Positions 7,160 through 16,138 of a DNA stretch of 64,000 bases are shown here, piece after piece (position 1 is the first letter of the stretch; the number at the start of each line of letters is the position of its first letter). The stretch lies in NCBI RefSeq assembly GCF_014207635.1, contig NZ_JACHIE010000001.1, positions 558,001 to 622,000 on the forward strand, in the 5' to 3' direction. Both the position numbers and the translations under genes were made by a program. Below the pieces are notes generated by a model, which was not told the origin of the DNA, made no database searches, and saw only the letters and a program-made list of their open reading frames with translations. The DNA comes from Acetobacter lovaniensis (GTDB lineage: Bacteria; Pseudomonadota; Alphaproteobacteria; Acetobacterales; Acetobacteraceae).

Positions 7160-9739
7160 ATGCCCCAGACCTTTTTTTCCGACCCTGATGACATTGCAAA
7201 CGGACTGCCGGTCAAGGAGATTCTCCCCCAGCTCCGCGCGGTTCTGGCGGCAGAGCCCACAGCCGAGCGCCCTGCCAGCGCCATTGTGGTGGCACCTCCG
7301 GGGGCTGGCAAAACCACGTCCATTCCCCCCGTGCTGGCCGCCAGCGCGTGGCGGGGCGAGAGCGGACGGATTATCATGCTCGAACCCCGCAGGCTGGCCG
7401 CCCGCGCCGCCGCCCAGCGCATTGCCAGCCTTATGGGGGAGGAGGCAGGCGGGTTTGTAGGCTACCGCACCCGCATAGACAGTGCCGTTTCTGCCCGCAC
7501 CCGGATTGAGGTGCTGACCGAAGGACTGTTCCTGCGCCGCCTGCTGGGAGACCCCATGCTGGAGGATGTCGCCTGCGTTATTCTGGACGAGGTGCATGAA
7601 CGTTCCCTGGAGGCGGATCTCGCCCTTGCGTTCTGTCTGGACCTGCAACGTACCTTGCGGCCCGACCTGCGGCTTGTTGCCATGTCCGCCACCGCCGAAA
7701 CCGAACGGCTGGCCAGCCTGATGAACGCCCCCGTGCTGACCAGCGAGGGCCGCATGTTCGCGCTGGAAGTCCACCATGCCAAAACGGACATTCCCACCCT
7801 GCGCGACATAGCCCCCGCCACGGCTGCGGGCATACGGCAGGCGCTAGCGGAAACCACGGGGGATATTCTGGCCTTTTTGCCCGGCACGGGGGAAATCCGG
7901 CGCACGGCCCAGTTGCTGGACGGCATCAGTGCGACTGTCCTGCCCCTGCATGGAGAGTTGCACCCCGCAGAACAGGCCCGTGTGCTGCGCCCGGCCGATA
8001 ACGGGGAGCGCCGCGTTATTTTGGCCACATCCATTGCGGAAACATCGCTGACCGTACCGGGTGTACGTGTGGTGGTGGATTGCGGTTACCGCCGCGCGCC
8101 ACGGTTTGATGCCGGGGCCGGGCTTTCCCGTCTGGATACACTGCGTATTTCCCGGGCAGCGGCACGCCAGCGGGCAGGCCGCGCGGGGCGTGAGGCACCG
8201 GGCACGGCCTATTGCCTGTGGAGCGCCAGCACACAGCGCGCCATGCCCCAGCATGACCGCCCCGAAATTCTGGAAGCTGATCTGGCAGATTATGTTCTGG
8301 CCACAGCCCTGTGGGCTGATACGGTTGGAACAAGTGAGCCGTTACCCCTGCCCGACCAGCCCCCCGGCAGCGCAGTTGCCGCCGCGCGGGAGCTGCTGGA
8401 ACATCTGGGAGCGCTGGATCAGGCAGGGCATATTACCTTGCTTGGCAAACGCATGGCCCAGCTTGGCACACACCCGCGCCTTGCCGCCATGCTTTTGGCG
8501 GCGCGCACGGGGGAGGAGGCCGCCATGGCAGCCGACCTTGCCGCCCTGCTTGAAGAGCGCGACCCCCTGCGCCCACGCCATGCAGCACACGGCAAGCCTC
8601 CCATAACACCCCCTGCCGATATCGGGTTAAGGCTGGACCTGATCGCAGGCGAAGACCACCCTGATGCGGACCGCGCCGCCCTGAGCCGCATACGGCTAGC
8701 GGCAAAGCGGTTCCGCTCCCGGCTGCATGTTCCCCAGCACCTGCCTGCACAGGGCAACCCCGCCGCCCTGCTGGCAGCCGGGTTCCCAGATCGGATTGCC
8801 CTGTGCCGGGGCGAACCGGGCAGCTACCGGCTGGCCAATGGCAGCAATGCGCGCCTCAGGCGTGATGATGGGCTAAGCCCCCACCGCCTGCTGGCCGTGG
8901 CCGGGCTGCACCTGCGCACCGCAGCCGAAATACGGCTGGCAGCACCGCTGGACCTGAACGACCTGCCCCCCTCCCTGCTGGCGCGTACGCAAGAACAGGT
9001 TGAAACCACGCTCGACCCCGTATCTGGCAATATTCTGGCCCGCAGGCGCACGCGCATTGGCTGCCTTGTGCTCAAGGACAGAACCGAAAAAGTCAAGCCG
9101 GAGGAAGCCGCAACCCTTCTGCTGGTCCATGTACGCGATAACCTGGAAAACGCCCTGAACTGGACAGAAACCGTCAGGCAGTTGCAGGCCCGTGTTGCTC
9201 TGGCCCGGAGTGTGCACACCACGCCTGAATCCGCTGGCGGCACGCAGGAGGAAGAACCGGTCTGGCCTGATTTTTCCTCCCCCGCTCTGGCGCAGACTGT
9301 GACGGACTGGCTGGCCCCTTATATGGAGGGCCGCAACTCCGTTGCCGCCATGAAGGAACTGGATGTGCCCACCCTGCTGCGCAACCTGCTGACATACACC
9401 CAGTCCCAGTGGCTGGAGCGGGAACTGCCAACCCATCTGCCCTTCCCCGGTGGACGGGCAGAGGTGGATTACACCCAGCCCGTACCCGTGGCCTCGGCCC
9501 GTGCGCAGGTTTTTTATGGCACGGAGCAGACACCCCTCCTGGCAGGCGGGCGGGTACCCCTGCGGCTGGCTCTGCTGTCCCCCGCCGGGCGGCCACAGGC
9601 CATTACGGCGGACCTTGGCGGGTTCTGGCAGGGCGGATGGGCGGATATGCGCAGGGACATGCGCGGCCGCTACCCGCGCCACGACTGGCCCGAAAACCCG
9701 GCCCTTGCCCCGGCAAAACCACGCCCGCGCCCAAGCTGA
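7160..9739 (+). CDS. hrpB: ATP-dependent RNA helicase HrpB
   Basis: The 859-residue product is a DEAH/DExH-box helicase of the HrpB family. Motifs are in order: Walker A APPGAGKTTS near residue 47, LDEVHERS (motif II) near residue 142, SATAE (motif III), and QRAGRAGR (motif VI) near residue 337. The HA2 and HrpB C-terminal regions follow. Its role in bacteria is poorly defined; it is thought to act on RNA. The start was set at 7160 because AAAAGGCGG precedes it; an in-frame ATG at 7121 lacks support. Confidence 0.93.
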   Translation: MPQTFFSDPDDIANGLPVKEILPQLRAVLAAEPTAERPASAIVVAPPGAGKTTSIPPVLAASAWRGESGRIIMLEPRRLAARAAAQRIASLMGEEAGGFVGYRTRIDSAVSARTRIEVLTEGLFLRRLLGDPMLEDVACVILDEVHERSLEADLALAFCLDLQRTLRPDLRLVAMSATAETERLASLMNAPVLTSEGRMFALEVHHAKTDIPTLRDIAPATAAGIRQALAETTGDILAFLPGTGEIRRTAQLLDGISATVLPLHGELHPAEQARVLRPADNGERRVILATSIAETSLTVPGVRVVVDCGYRRAPRFDAGAGLSRLDTLRISRAAARQRAGRAGREAPGTAYCLWSASTQRAMPQHDRPEILEADLADYVLATALWADTVGTSEPLPLPDQPPGSAVAAARELLEHLGALDQAGHITLLGKRMAQLGTHPRLAAMLLAARTGEEAAMAADLAALLEERDPLRPRHAAHGKPPITPPADIGLRLDLIAGEDHPDADRAALSRIRLAAKRFRSRLHVPQHLPAQGNPAALLAAGFPDRIALCRGEPGSYRLANGSNARLRRDDGLSPHRLLAVAGLHLRTAAEIRLAAPLDLNDLPPSLLARTQEQVETTLDPVSGNILARRRTRIGCLVLKDRTEKVKPEEAATLLLVHVRDNLENALNWTETVRQLQARVALARSVHTTPESAGGTQEEEPVWPDFSSPALAQTVTDWLAPYMEGRNSVAAMKELDVPTLLRNLLTYTQSQWLERELPTHLPFPGGRAEVDYTQPVPVASARAQVFYGTEQTPLLAGGRVPLRLALLSPAGRPQAITADLGGFWQGGWADMRRDMRGRYPRHDWPENPALAPAKPRPRPS

Positions 9740-9774
9740 AGCAAAATTTGCAGAACAGCACGAGGCAGCAAGGG

Positions 9775-10050
9775 TTACATGCACCTGTCCTCAAGCTCTT
9801 CGAGCTTGTGCAGCGTATGTGCATCCTTCAGGTCTTCCAGAATATCCTTCAGGGTCGGCAGGAAATTATGCAAAACCCGCAGATCGTCCAGCCCCTGCGC
9901 ATGGGCTATGCTGCGCTGTTTGAGAAAGTAATCCCAGAACGGGCTGCTCCTTGTCTCAAAATGTATTTGCAGCAGGCCAAACACCTCGGCGGTCCTGCTT
10001 TCCCACTCCACATTCCTGAAACTCACGTAACGGTCAAACTCTTCGGCCAT
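9775..10050 (-). CDS. cowN: CowN-like protein (protects nitrogenase from carbon monoxide)
   Basis: The 91-residue protein resembles CowN. It has the N-terminal DRYVSF motif (residues 6-11), the central PFWDYFLKQR segment (37-46; NAFWEKF-type in known members), and a C-terminal helix ending in an acidic stretch plus Cys (EELEDRCM). Known CowN binds nitrogenase and sustains N2 fixation when CO is present. GGGGGGAGAGAC precedes the start. The gene lies downstream of a CooA-like regulator on the same strand, with a CooA-type palindrome 63 bases before its start, matching the known CooA-cowN pairing in Rhodospirillum and Azotobacter. No nif gene is in this window, so a different or relict function remains possible. 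Confidence 0.78.
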   Translation of the reverse strand: MAEEFDRYVSFRNVEWESRTAEVFGLLQIHFETRSSPFWDYFLKQRSIAHAQGLDDLRVLHNFLPTLKDILEDLKDAHTLHKLEELEDRCM

Positions 10051-10112
10051 GTCTCTCCCCCCATATCTGCCAGACCGGAAAGGGAAGTGTGAAACACCAC
10101 GCAGGCGCTGTC

Positions 10113-10128
10113 TGTCAGATGCCCGACA
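10113..10128. promoter_or_regulatory. Candidate CooA-type operator upstream of cowN
   Basis: The 16-bp element TGTCA-N6-CGACA lies 63 bases before the cowN start, in the 88-base gap between the CooA-like gene and cowN. As I recall it, the CooA consensus at the R. rubrum coo promoters has this same two-fold TGTCR-N6-YGACA form. The spacing suits activation of a sigma-70-type promoter. No convincing -10 box and no -24/-12 sigma-54 element is visible. Confidence 0.6.
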
Positions 10129-10138
10129 TAAAACGCTT

Positions 10139-10816
10139 TCAGGTGTTCCTTATGCCATCTCCGCTGGCCCAGTTTTCAAGCAGGGAGACATCCTTCAGCC
10201 GCAGATAACCCCGGCGTTCGCGCGCAAATGCGCCCTCGCGGATCATGGCATTGAATTCGGTGGAAACAGTCTGCCGGGTTGTACCCAGTAGCGCCGCCAT
10301 TTCCTCCATACCCAATGCAAGCGGCACCATCTGGCCCGGTTGCAATGCAATACCGGCCTGAGCCGCGCTGCGGACAACATAGCGGGCAATCCGCCCTCTG
10401 GCATGATGGAAGGCAAGGTCTTCCAGCAAGGTCATGGTCTGGCCCAGCACTTTTGCCAGACCACGAACAAGAGCCTGCTGGAATGCAGGGTGGACCGCCA
10501 GCACCTGCTCCACGGCGGTCCGTTGGGCAATAAAAAGTCTGGTGGGTTCACTCGCCTGCATGTGCAACCGTGTATGGGTGCTGAACATGTCGCCCGGCCG
10601 CAGATAGGCAAGACTCAACTCCCGATCAAACGCCAGCCAGAACGCACGCAGGCATCCGGTTTTGATAATAAGAATATAATCCGCATCATCCGGGTGCGTG
10701 AGCAGTTGCCCGCGCTCGAACGCCATCTTCTGGAACACCCCGCGCGGCAGGTGTGACCCTTCTGTTTCCAGCAGTGCCAAAATAGAGGAGTGAGCAGGAC
10801 TGTGTGGTGGCATCAT
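10139..10816 (-). CDS. CRP/FNR-family regulator resembling the CO sensor CooA
   Basis: The 225-residue protein has an N-terminal cyclic-nucleotide-type sensor domain, a long dimer helix and a C-terminal winged helix-turn-helix (EEMAALLGTTRQTVSTEFN). The sensor segment DRELSLAYLRPGDMFSTH aligns well with the heme pocket of CooA, where GDMFCMH supplies Cys75 and His77. Here the histidine is kept (H81) but the cysteine is replaced by serine (S79). The TRQTVST recognition helix is close to the SRQTTST of CooA. It has no FNR-type N-terminal cysteine cluster. The most likely target is the adjacent cowN. An ordinary CRP/FNR regulator without heme is the alternative. Confidence 0.72.
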   Translation of the reverse strand: MMPPHSPAHSSILALLETEGSHLPRGVFQKMAFERGQLLTHPDDADYILIIKTGCLRAFWLAFDRELSLAYLRPGDMFSTHTRLHMQASEPTRLFIAQRTAVEQVLAVHPAFQQALVRGLAKVLGQTMTLLEDLAFHHARGRIARYVVRSAAQAGIALQPGQMVPLALGMEEMAALLGTTRQTVSTEFNAMIREGAFARERRGYLRLKDVSLLENWASGDGIRNT

Positions 10817-11025
10817 TCAGACCCATGTCGCAAAGACCATGCCACATCCCCGGCCCACTCTCCCATGAACATGCCACAACCGGAGAAAGGGCGTGTTCAA
10901 CCCGCCTTTGCGCCCCACAACATGAAAAAGAAGAGGAAAACAGGGTTCGACCCAGCAGCATGGTTGCGCAACCGCGCCAAACATGGCCTAAAGTTCATAT
11001 GCTTGGCTCCAAGGCACCGCACCTT

Positions 11026-12144
11026 ATGAACAGACTGTTGCAAGGCCTGCCCTGTGTGGCCGTGATCTACCTGTGCTGCACATCCCCCCTGTGCGCTGGA
11101 GACGCGTGGGCTGGCACGCTGCCATCTTTTGCGCCCGCAACACCCCTTGTGACCTCTGGCCCGGTCAGCTTTGCCCCACTTGTGCGCAAGGTTGTGCCCG
11201 CAGTGGTCAATATTGCCGTCACACGCGATGATTCTGCCGCAGACAGCCACCACAAGCTGCCTTCCTCCGTCAAGGGCACGCCACTGGAGCGGCGTTACCG
11301 CGAACGCATGCGCCACCATGGGGATGAACTACTGGAGGCCGGGTCCGGCTTCTTGATCGACCCCAGCGGTTTTATCGTAACCAACGGCCATGTGGTGGAA
11401 GATGCGGACACCATTACCGTCTCACTCGTCAGTGGCAAGGAGTTTACCGCAACGCTGGTGGGCATGGACCCGCTGACGGATATTGCCGTTATCAAGATTA
11501 CCAGCGCCGAGGCCCTGCCCTATGTGGAATGGGGGGATAGCCGACAGGTACAGGTAGGAGACTGGATTATGGCGGCGGGCAACCCGTTTGGTCTGGGGTC
11601 CTCCGTAACGGCTGGCATAGTCTCCGCCCGCGGGCGCGATATAGGCAGCAGCCCGTTTGATGACTTTTTACAGCTTGATGCGCCCATAAACCCCGGCAAT
11701 TCCGGCGGCCCGACCTTTAACCTTGCGGGGCAGGTTGTCGCACTCAACACCGCCATTGTTTCCCCCACCGGGGGGTCTGTGGGGCTCGGGTTTTCCATTC
11801 CGTCCGAAATTGTGATTCCCATTGTGGAAACCCTGCGCCAGACCGGGCACATAGACCGCGGCTGGCTGGGCGCAACGCTGGATGATGTTCTGACCCATAA
11901 TGGCGCCAAGGTTACCGAGGTGGACCGCAACAGCCCCGCAGCGCATGGCGGGCTCCGCAAAGGCGATGTTATTACCATGCTCAACGGGGAGCATGTGGAT
12001 ACCGCCCGCGCCATGATCCGCGCCATTGCTGCCGCCAGACCGGGGAGCGAGGCCGCCTTGGCCATCATGCGCAATACCCGCCCGCAAACGCTGACCATCC
12101 ATGTCGGCCTGCGCCCTTTGTCAGAGGATGGCGGGTTCCACTAG
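11026..12144 (+). CDS. DegP/DegQ-family periplasmic serine protease with one PDZ domain
   Basis: A 372-residue trypsin-like protease with an N-terminal signal peptide (cleavage near DAWA, residue 29). The catalytic triad is His122 (NGHVVEDAD), Asp152 (PLTDIAV) and Ser226 (GNSGGP). A single PDZ domain follows (about residues 280-365), as in DegS-like or short HtrA proteins, where E. coli DegP has two. It should degrade misfolded envelope proteins. The start at 11026 was chosen for the signal peptide; the frame stays open upstream to 10804, overlapping the CooA-like gene, and an in-frame ATG exists at 10999. Confidence 0.88.
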   Translation: MNRLLQGLPCVAVIYLCCTSPLCAGDAWAGTLPSFAPATPLVTSGPVSFAPLVRKVVPAVVNIAVTRDDSAADSHHKLPSSVKGTPLERRYRERMRHHGDELLEAGSGFLIDPSGFIVTNGHVVEDADTITVSLVSGKEFTATLVGMDPLTDIAVIKITSAEALPYVEWGDSRQVQVGDWIMAAGNPFGLGSSVTAGIVSARGRDIGSSPFDDFLQLDAPINPGNSGGPTFNLAGQVVALNTAIVSPTGGSVGLGFSIPSEIVIPIVETLRQTGHIDRGWLGATLDDVLTHNGAKVTEVDRNSPAAHGGLRKGDVITMLNGEHVDTARAMIRAIAAARPGSEAALAIMRNTRPQTLTIHVGLRPLSEDGGFH

Positions 12145-12185
12145 ACCCGCAATCAGGCCGTGCAGCACAGGGTTGGGCATGATCG

Positions 12186-13040
12186 TCAGATCATGGCCAG
12201 TGGCTCCTTGCTGGCAGGGGGCGCAAAGGCGGCATCCAGTTCCGCCAGATCCTGCGGCTCCAGCCTGAGGTCCGCCACAGCCACATTCAGGCGCATATGC
12301 GCAGGGCTGCCTGCCTTGGGAATGGCGAGCACATTGGGCTGGCGCAGCACCCAGGCCAGTGCAACCTGCGCAGGCGTTGCCGCACCAAGTGATGTTGTAT
12401 GCCGCGCCGCCACCCGCGCCAGCGCAGGATGGGCCAGCAGCGCACCCCCCTGCCCTATGGGGGAATAAGCCATGGTGACAACCTTGCGCTGCCTGTCCGC
12501 CTGTAGCAGGTCATACTCCACGCCCCGGTGTTCCAGACTGTACAGCACCTGATTGGCCGCGCACTCCCCGGGTCCGGAGCAGCCTTCAAGGTCGCGCATA
12601 TCGTCGGTATCAAAGTTGGAAACGCCCCAGTAGCGGATCAGCCCTTCACGCTGGAGGGTGCGGAAGGCCTCCACGGTTTCGGCCAGTGGCACGCTGCCGC
12701 GCCAGTGCAGGAGGTACAGGTCCAGCCTGTCTGTGCCCAGATGTGTGAGCGAACGGCGGCAGCTTTGCGCAACCCCTTGGGCGGAAGCATTGCCCGGCAG
12801 CACCTTGCTGACCAGAAAAACCTGTTCACGCAAAGGGGCTATGGCCTCCCCCACCAGTTTTTCCGACCGGCCATTGCCATACATTTCCGCCGTATCCACA
12901 ACCTGTATGCCCTGCTCCACCGCGTAACGCAGGCTTGCTATTTCCTCCTCCCGGCGGGCGGGGGTGTCGCCCATATTCCATGTTCCAACTCCCAATGCGG
13001 GCAGGGGTGTGCCATCTGGCAGGGTTATGGTTGGGACCAT
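12186..13040 (-). CDS. Aldo/keto reductase
   Basis: The 284-residue NADPH-dependent oxidoreductase has the aldo/keto-reductase TIM barrel and an intact tetrad: Asp49, Tyr54 (DTAEMYGNG), Lys79 (LVSKVLP) and His112 (LLHW). The C-terminal cofactor motif IPKAGS is present. It resembles the 2,5-diketo-gluconate/YeaE group, but the real substrate cannot be fixed; acetic acid bacteria reduce many aldehydes and ketones. AAGGAG sits nine bases before the ATG. The gene is convergent with the DegP-type gene. Confidence 0.85.
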   Translation of the reverse strand: MVPTITLPDGTPLPALGVGTWNMGDTPARREEEIASLRYAVEQGIQVVDTAEMYGNGRSEKLVGEAIAPLREQVFLVSKVLPGNASAQGVAQSCRRSLTHLGTDRLDLYLLHWRGSVPLAETVEAFRTLQREGLIRYWGVSNFDTDDMRDLEGCSGPGECAANQVLYSLEHRGVEYDLLQADRQRKVVTMAYSPIGQGGALLAHPALARVAARHTTSLGAATPAQVALAWVLRQPNVLAIPKAGSPAHMRLNVAVADLRLEPQDLAELDAAFAPPASKEPLAMI

Positions 13041-13136
13041 TGCGGGTTTCTCCTTGTATCCTCGGGCCATCAGGCAGCATAAAACAGCGCAGGACCATGC
13101 TGTTCCACCCCACGGCAAGACTGTTATAGTGGATAT

Positions 13137-13583
13137 ATGACCCAGATCGGCTTTTACCACCTGACCCGCACCAGCCTGACAGAAGCCTTGCCCATGCTGC
13201 TGACCCGCACGCTGGACAGTGGACAGAAAGCGGTTGTGTGGTGCACGGACAAACCCGCGCTGGATGAACTGGACAAAACGCTCTGGCAGATTGCCACCCC
13301 GCGCTGGCTGCCCCATGGCAGTGCGGGCATAGCCTGCCCCGACCTTCAACCCATATGGCTGAGCACTGGGGATGACTGCCCGAACGAGGCGCGTTTTCTG
13401 TTTTTAACGCAAAACCGGCACTGCGCGGACCCGGCCCGCTTTGAGCGGATATTCGACCTGTTTGACGGGCATGACGAAAGTGCCGTTACCGCCGCCCGCG
13501 CACGCTGGGCACAGGCCCACAAGGCAGGACATGACCTTGCATACTGGCGGCAGGAAGATAAGGGCTGGAAGCGCGCCCGCTAA
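13137..13583 (+). CDS. holC: DNA polymerase III chi subunit
   Basis: The 148-residue product matches the HolC family: IGFYHLTRTSLTEALPMLL at the N-terminus, then the VVWCTDKPALDELDKTLW and PHG segments typical of chi. Chi links the clamp loader to single-strand binding protein during replication. It stands alone on the plus strand, convergent with pepA; in many alphaproteobacteria holC lies next to pepA, as here. Confidence 0.88.
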   Translation: MTQIGFYHLTRTSLTEALPMLLTRTLDSGQKAVVWCTDKPALDELDKTLWQIATPRWLPHGSAGIACPDLQPIWLSTGDDCPNEARFLFLTQNRHCADPARFERIFDLFDGHDESAVTAARARWAQAHKAGHDLAYWRQEDKGWKRAR

Positions 13584-13615
13584 AAACCCGCCTGCCCGTA
13601 TAACCGGGCAGGCGG
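13582..13615 (-). terminator. Intrinsic terminator between holC and pepA
   Basis: An 11-bp perfect stem (13588-13598 with 13605-13615) has a six-base loop. On the minus strand it is followed by a run of five T residues, so it best serves pepA. Confidence 0.75.
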
Positions 13616-13628
13616 AAGCAGAAACTAC

Positions 13629-15101
13629 TCAGCCCTGCTCAAACCCGTTACGCACAAAGCGGTCAAGCAGGCGTACACCAAAGCCGGTTGCCCCTTTGGG
13701 CTGACCGTTTTTGGCCTTGCTGGCCCAGGCAACCCCGGCAATATCCAGATGTGCCCAGGGGGTTTCACCCACAAAGCGCTTGAGGAACTGTGCTGCGGTA
13801 ATGGAACCACCAGCCCGGCCACCGCTAATGTTCTGCATGTCCGCAATATCGGACTTCAGCAGGGCATCGTATTCCTTGCCCAAAGGCATGCGCCACAGCT
13901 TTTCACCCGTAAAGGCACCGGCATCAGCCAGCCCTACGGCCAGATCATCATCATTGGAGAACAGGCCCGCGTATTCGTGGCCAAGCCCCACAATGATCGC
14001 CCCGGTCAGGGTTGCAAGGTCTACCATCAGGCGCGGAGCAAACCGGTCCCGCGCGTACCACAGCACATCGGCCAGAACCAGACGGCCCTCGGCATCGGTG
14101 TTGAGCACCTCGATTGTCTGGCCAGAGGCGCTGCGCACCACATCCCCCGGGCGCTGGGCCGTGCCGGACACCATGTTTTCCACCAGCCCCACAACACCCA
14201 CAGCATTAACCGGGGCCTTGCGCAGCGCAAGCGAGGCCATAAGCCCGGTTACCGTTGCGGCACCGGCCATATCCCACTTCATGTCTTCCATACCGGCGGC
14301 GGGCTTGATGGAAATACCACCCGAGTCAAAGGTCACGCCCTTGCCAATAAAGACTACGGGGGCGTCCCCTTCCTTGCCGCCATTCCAGCGCATGACCACT
14401 GTACGCGGCTCGTTAGCACTCCCCTGCGCCACACCCAGCAGGGCCCCAAAGCCCAGTTCGGTCATGGCGGCAACGTCAAGTACCTCTACCTCCAGCCCAT
14501 GCGCACGCAGGGTTGTGGCGCGCTCGGCAAACTCGACCGGATTGAGCACATTGGCCGGTTCGCTCACCAGATCACGCGTCAGCACAACGCCACGGGCAAC
14601 GGCCTGCAGGGACGGCCAGAGGTCCTCCGCCGCACCCACATGCGCGCCCAGCACGGACAGTTCGGCCAGCTGGTGTTTTTTGTCATCTTCTTTTTTGGTC
14701 TGGTAGAGACCAAAATGGTAGGCACCCAGCACGGCACCCAAAGCCACATGGGCCGCCAGTGCGCCAGAAAGGTCGCCTACAGCCACAGCCGCTTCTGGCG
14801 CACGCGCCAGCAGGGAGGCCGCAAGCCCGCCTGCTTTTTCCGCCCCCCATGCATCCACATCACCAGCCTTGCCAAGGCCGACCAGCACAATGCGTTCAAA
14901 ACTGGCAGATGGCGCCAGCACAACACAGCTTGTGCCGTCCTTGCCCTTAAACCCCTCTGCCTTGGCCGCACGGCTGAGAGCGCCCTGCGTTGCGGCATCA
15001 AATGTCTGAAAAACAGTTGGGTATGCATCCCCTTCGGGCACCAGAATGGCCAGCGCGCCCGCCGTGGGCTCTATCTGGGTGGAAAACGAAATCTGTAGCA
15101 T
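13629..15101 (-). CDS. pepA: Leucyl aminopeptidase (M17 family)
   Basis: The 490-residue cytosolic metallopeptidase removes N-terminal residues from peptides. The M17 signature NTDAEGRL is present, as are the metal-binding GKGVTFDSGG and KWDMAGAA segments that carry the di-metal ligands. The N-terminal macro-like domain is complete. The start at 15101 gives MLQISFS, a common PepA N-terminus; the frame is open far upstream without support. E. coli PepA also binds DNA in Xer recombination and carAB control, which cannot be judged here. Confidence 0.94.
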   Translation of the reverse strand: MLQISFSTQIEPTAGALAILVPEGDAYPTVFQTFDAATQGALSRAAKAEGFKGKDGTSCVVLAPSASFERIVLVGLGKAGDVDAWGAEKAGGLAASLLARAPEAAVAVGDLSGALAAHVALGAVLGAYHFGLYQTKKEDDKKHQLAELSVLGAHVGAAEDLWPSLQAVARGVVLTRDLVSEPANVLNPVEFAERATTLRAHGLEVEVLDVAAMTELGFGALLGVAQGSANEPRTVVMRWNGGKEGDAPVVFIGKGVTFDSGGISIKPAAGMEDMKWDMAGAATVTGLMASLALRKAPVNAVGVVGLVENMVSGTAQRPGDVVRSASGQTIEVLNTDAEGRLVLADVLWYARDRFAPRLMVDLATLTGAIIVGLGHEYAGLFSNDDDLAVGLADAGAFTGEKLWRMPLGKEYDALLKSDIADMQNISGGRAGGSITAAQFLKRFVGETPWAHLDIAGVAWASKAKNGQPKGATGFGVRLLDRFVRNGFEQG

Positions 15102-15260
15102 GATTTGACCAATCTCCCTGAAAACCACATCTATTCTGCCTAAGTCCCCCACCCTGTCTTGGCAATAGCCAGAGCCGCCCCCACGCCCCGATTGCACGAT
15201 AAACACCAACACCACACCACAGGGCATGACGGCAGCCCCAAGCTGGCGTATGCTAGGCCC

Positions 15261-16031
15261 ATGAGCACCCTTGCAGATACAGACCTGCTGGCCCTTGCCG
15301 CCAGACTGGCCAACGAAGCCGCCGAAATCATCCGCACCATTCGCGCGCGGGGGTTTGAGACCGTGACCAAAACCGACTCCTCCCCCGTAACGGAGGCGGA
15401 CCACGCGGCAGAAGCCCATATTCTGCGCGGGCTGCGCGCGGCCACACCCGATATTCCCGTTATTGCGGAAGAAGAAGTTGCCGCAGGCCTGCAAGCCTAC
15501 GCCACCCCGGCCTACTGGCTGGTGGACCCGCTGGACGGCACGCGGGAGTTTGCCGCCGGGCGGGACGATTTTACCGTCAATATCGGCCTTGTCCGCAATG
15601 GCCATGCCGCACTGGGGGCCATGGCCCTGCCAGCCTACCACCAGCTTTACACGGGGGGCGTGGGTCTGGGCGCGCACCGGCTGGACAAAAACGGGCTACA
15701 GGCCATTCATGTCCGCACGGCTCCTGCTGAGGGACTGAGCGTTCTGGCATCCCGCCATCATGCGGATGACACCCGTCTGGCCGAATATCTGAATGGCAAA
15801 AAAATTGCGCATCTGGGCAATATCGGATCAGCCGTAAAGTTTGCCCGCGTGGCGGAAGGGCTGGTTGATCTGTACCCCCGCCTCGGCCCCACCATGGAGT
15901 GGGACACAGCCGCCCCGCAGGCCATTGTGGAAGCCGCGGGTGGCCAGATTACGCTGCTGGATGGTTCCCCCCTCGTTTATGGCAAAACAGGCTGGAAAAA
16001 CCCTCCCTTTGTCTGTACCGGAACGCTATAA
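15261..16031 (+). CDS. cysQ: 3'(2'),5'-bisphosphate nucleotidase
   Basis: The 256-residue product is an inositol-monophosphatase-fold phosphatase of the CysQ branch. It hydrolyses 3'-phosphoadenosine-5'-phosphate to AMP in sulfur assimilation. The metal-binding motif DPLDGTREF is near residue 92 and the second signature EWDTAAPQAI near residue 213. The start was chosen at 15261 (MSTLADTD); the ribosome binding site is weak. The next gene, a Sua5-type enzyme, follows after 107 bases on the same strand. Confidence 0.9.
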   Translation: MSTLADTDLLALAARLANEAAEIIRTIRARGFETVTKTDSSPVTEADHAAEAHILRGLRAATPDIPVIAEEEVAAGLQAYATPAYWLVDPLDGTREFAAGRDDFTVNIGLVRNGHAALGAMALPAYHQLYTGGVGLGAHRLDKNGLQAIHVRTAPAEGLSVLASRHHADDTRLAEYLNGKKIAHLGNIGSAVKFARVAEGLVDLYPRLGPTMEWDTAAPQAIVEAAGGQITLLDGSPLVYGKTGWKNPPFVCTGTL

Positions 16032-16138
16032 ACAGGGCAGGCCAACCGTGGCCCCTTTACGCAGGGGCCTCCTGTTGCCAAAACATTGCAGCCTCACTGA
16101 TCGGCCTACGGATTGCGCCCTGTTGCCATGAGAACACC

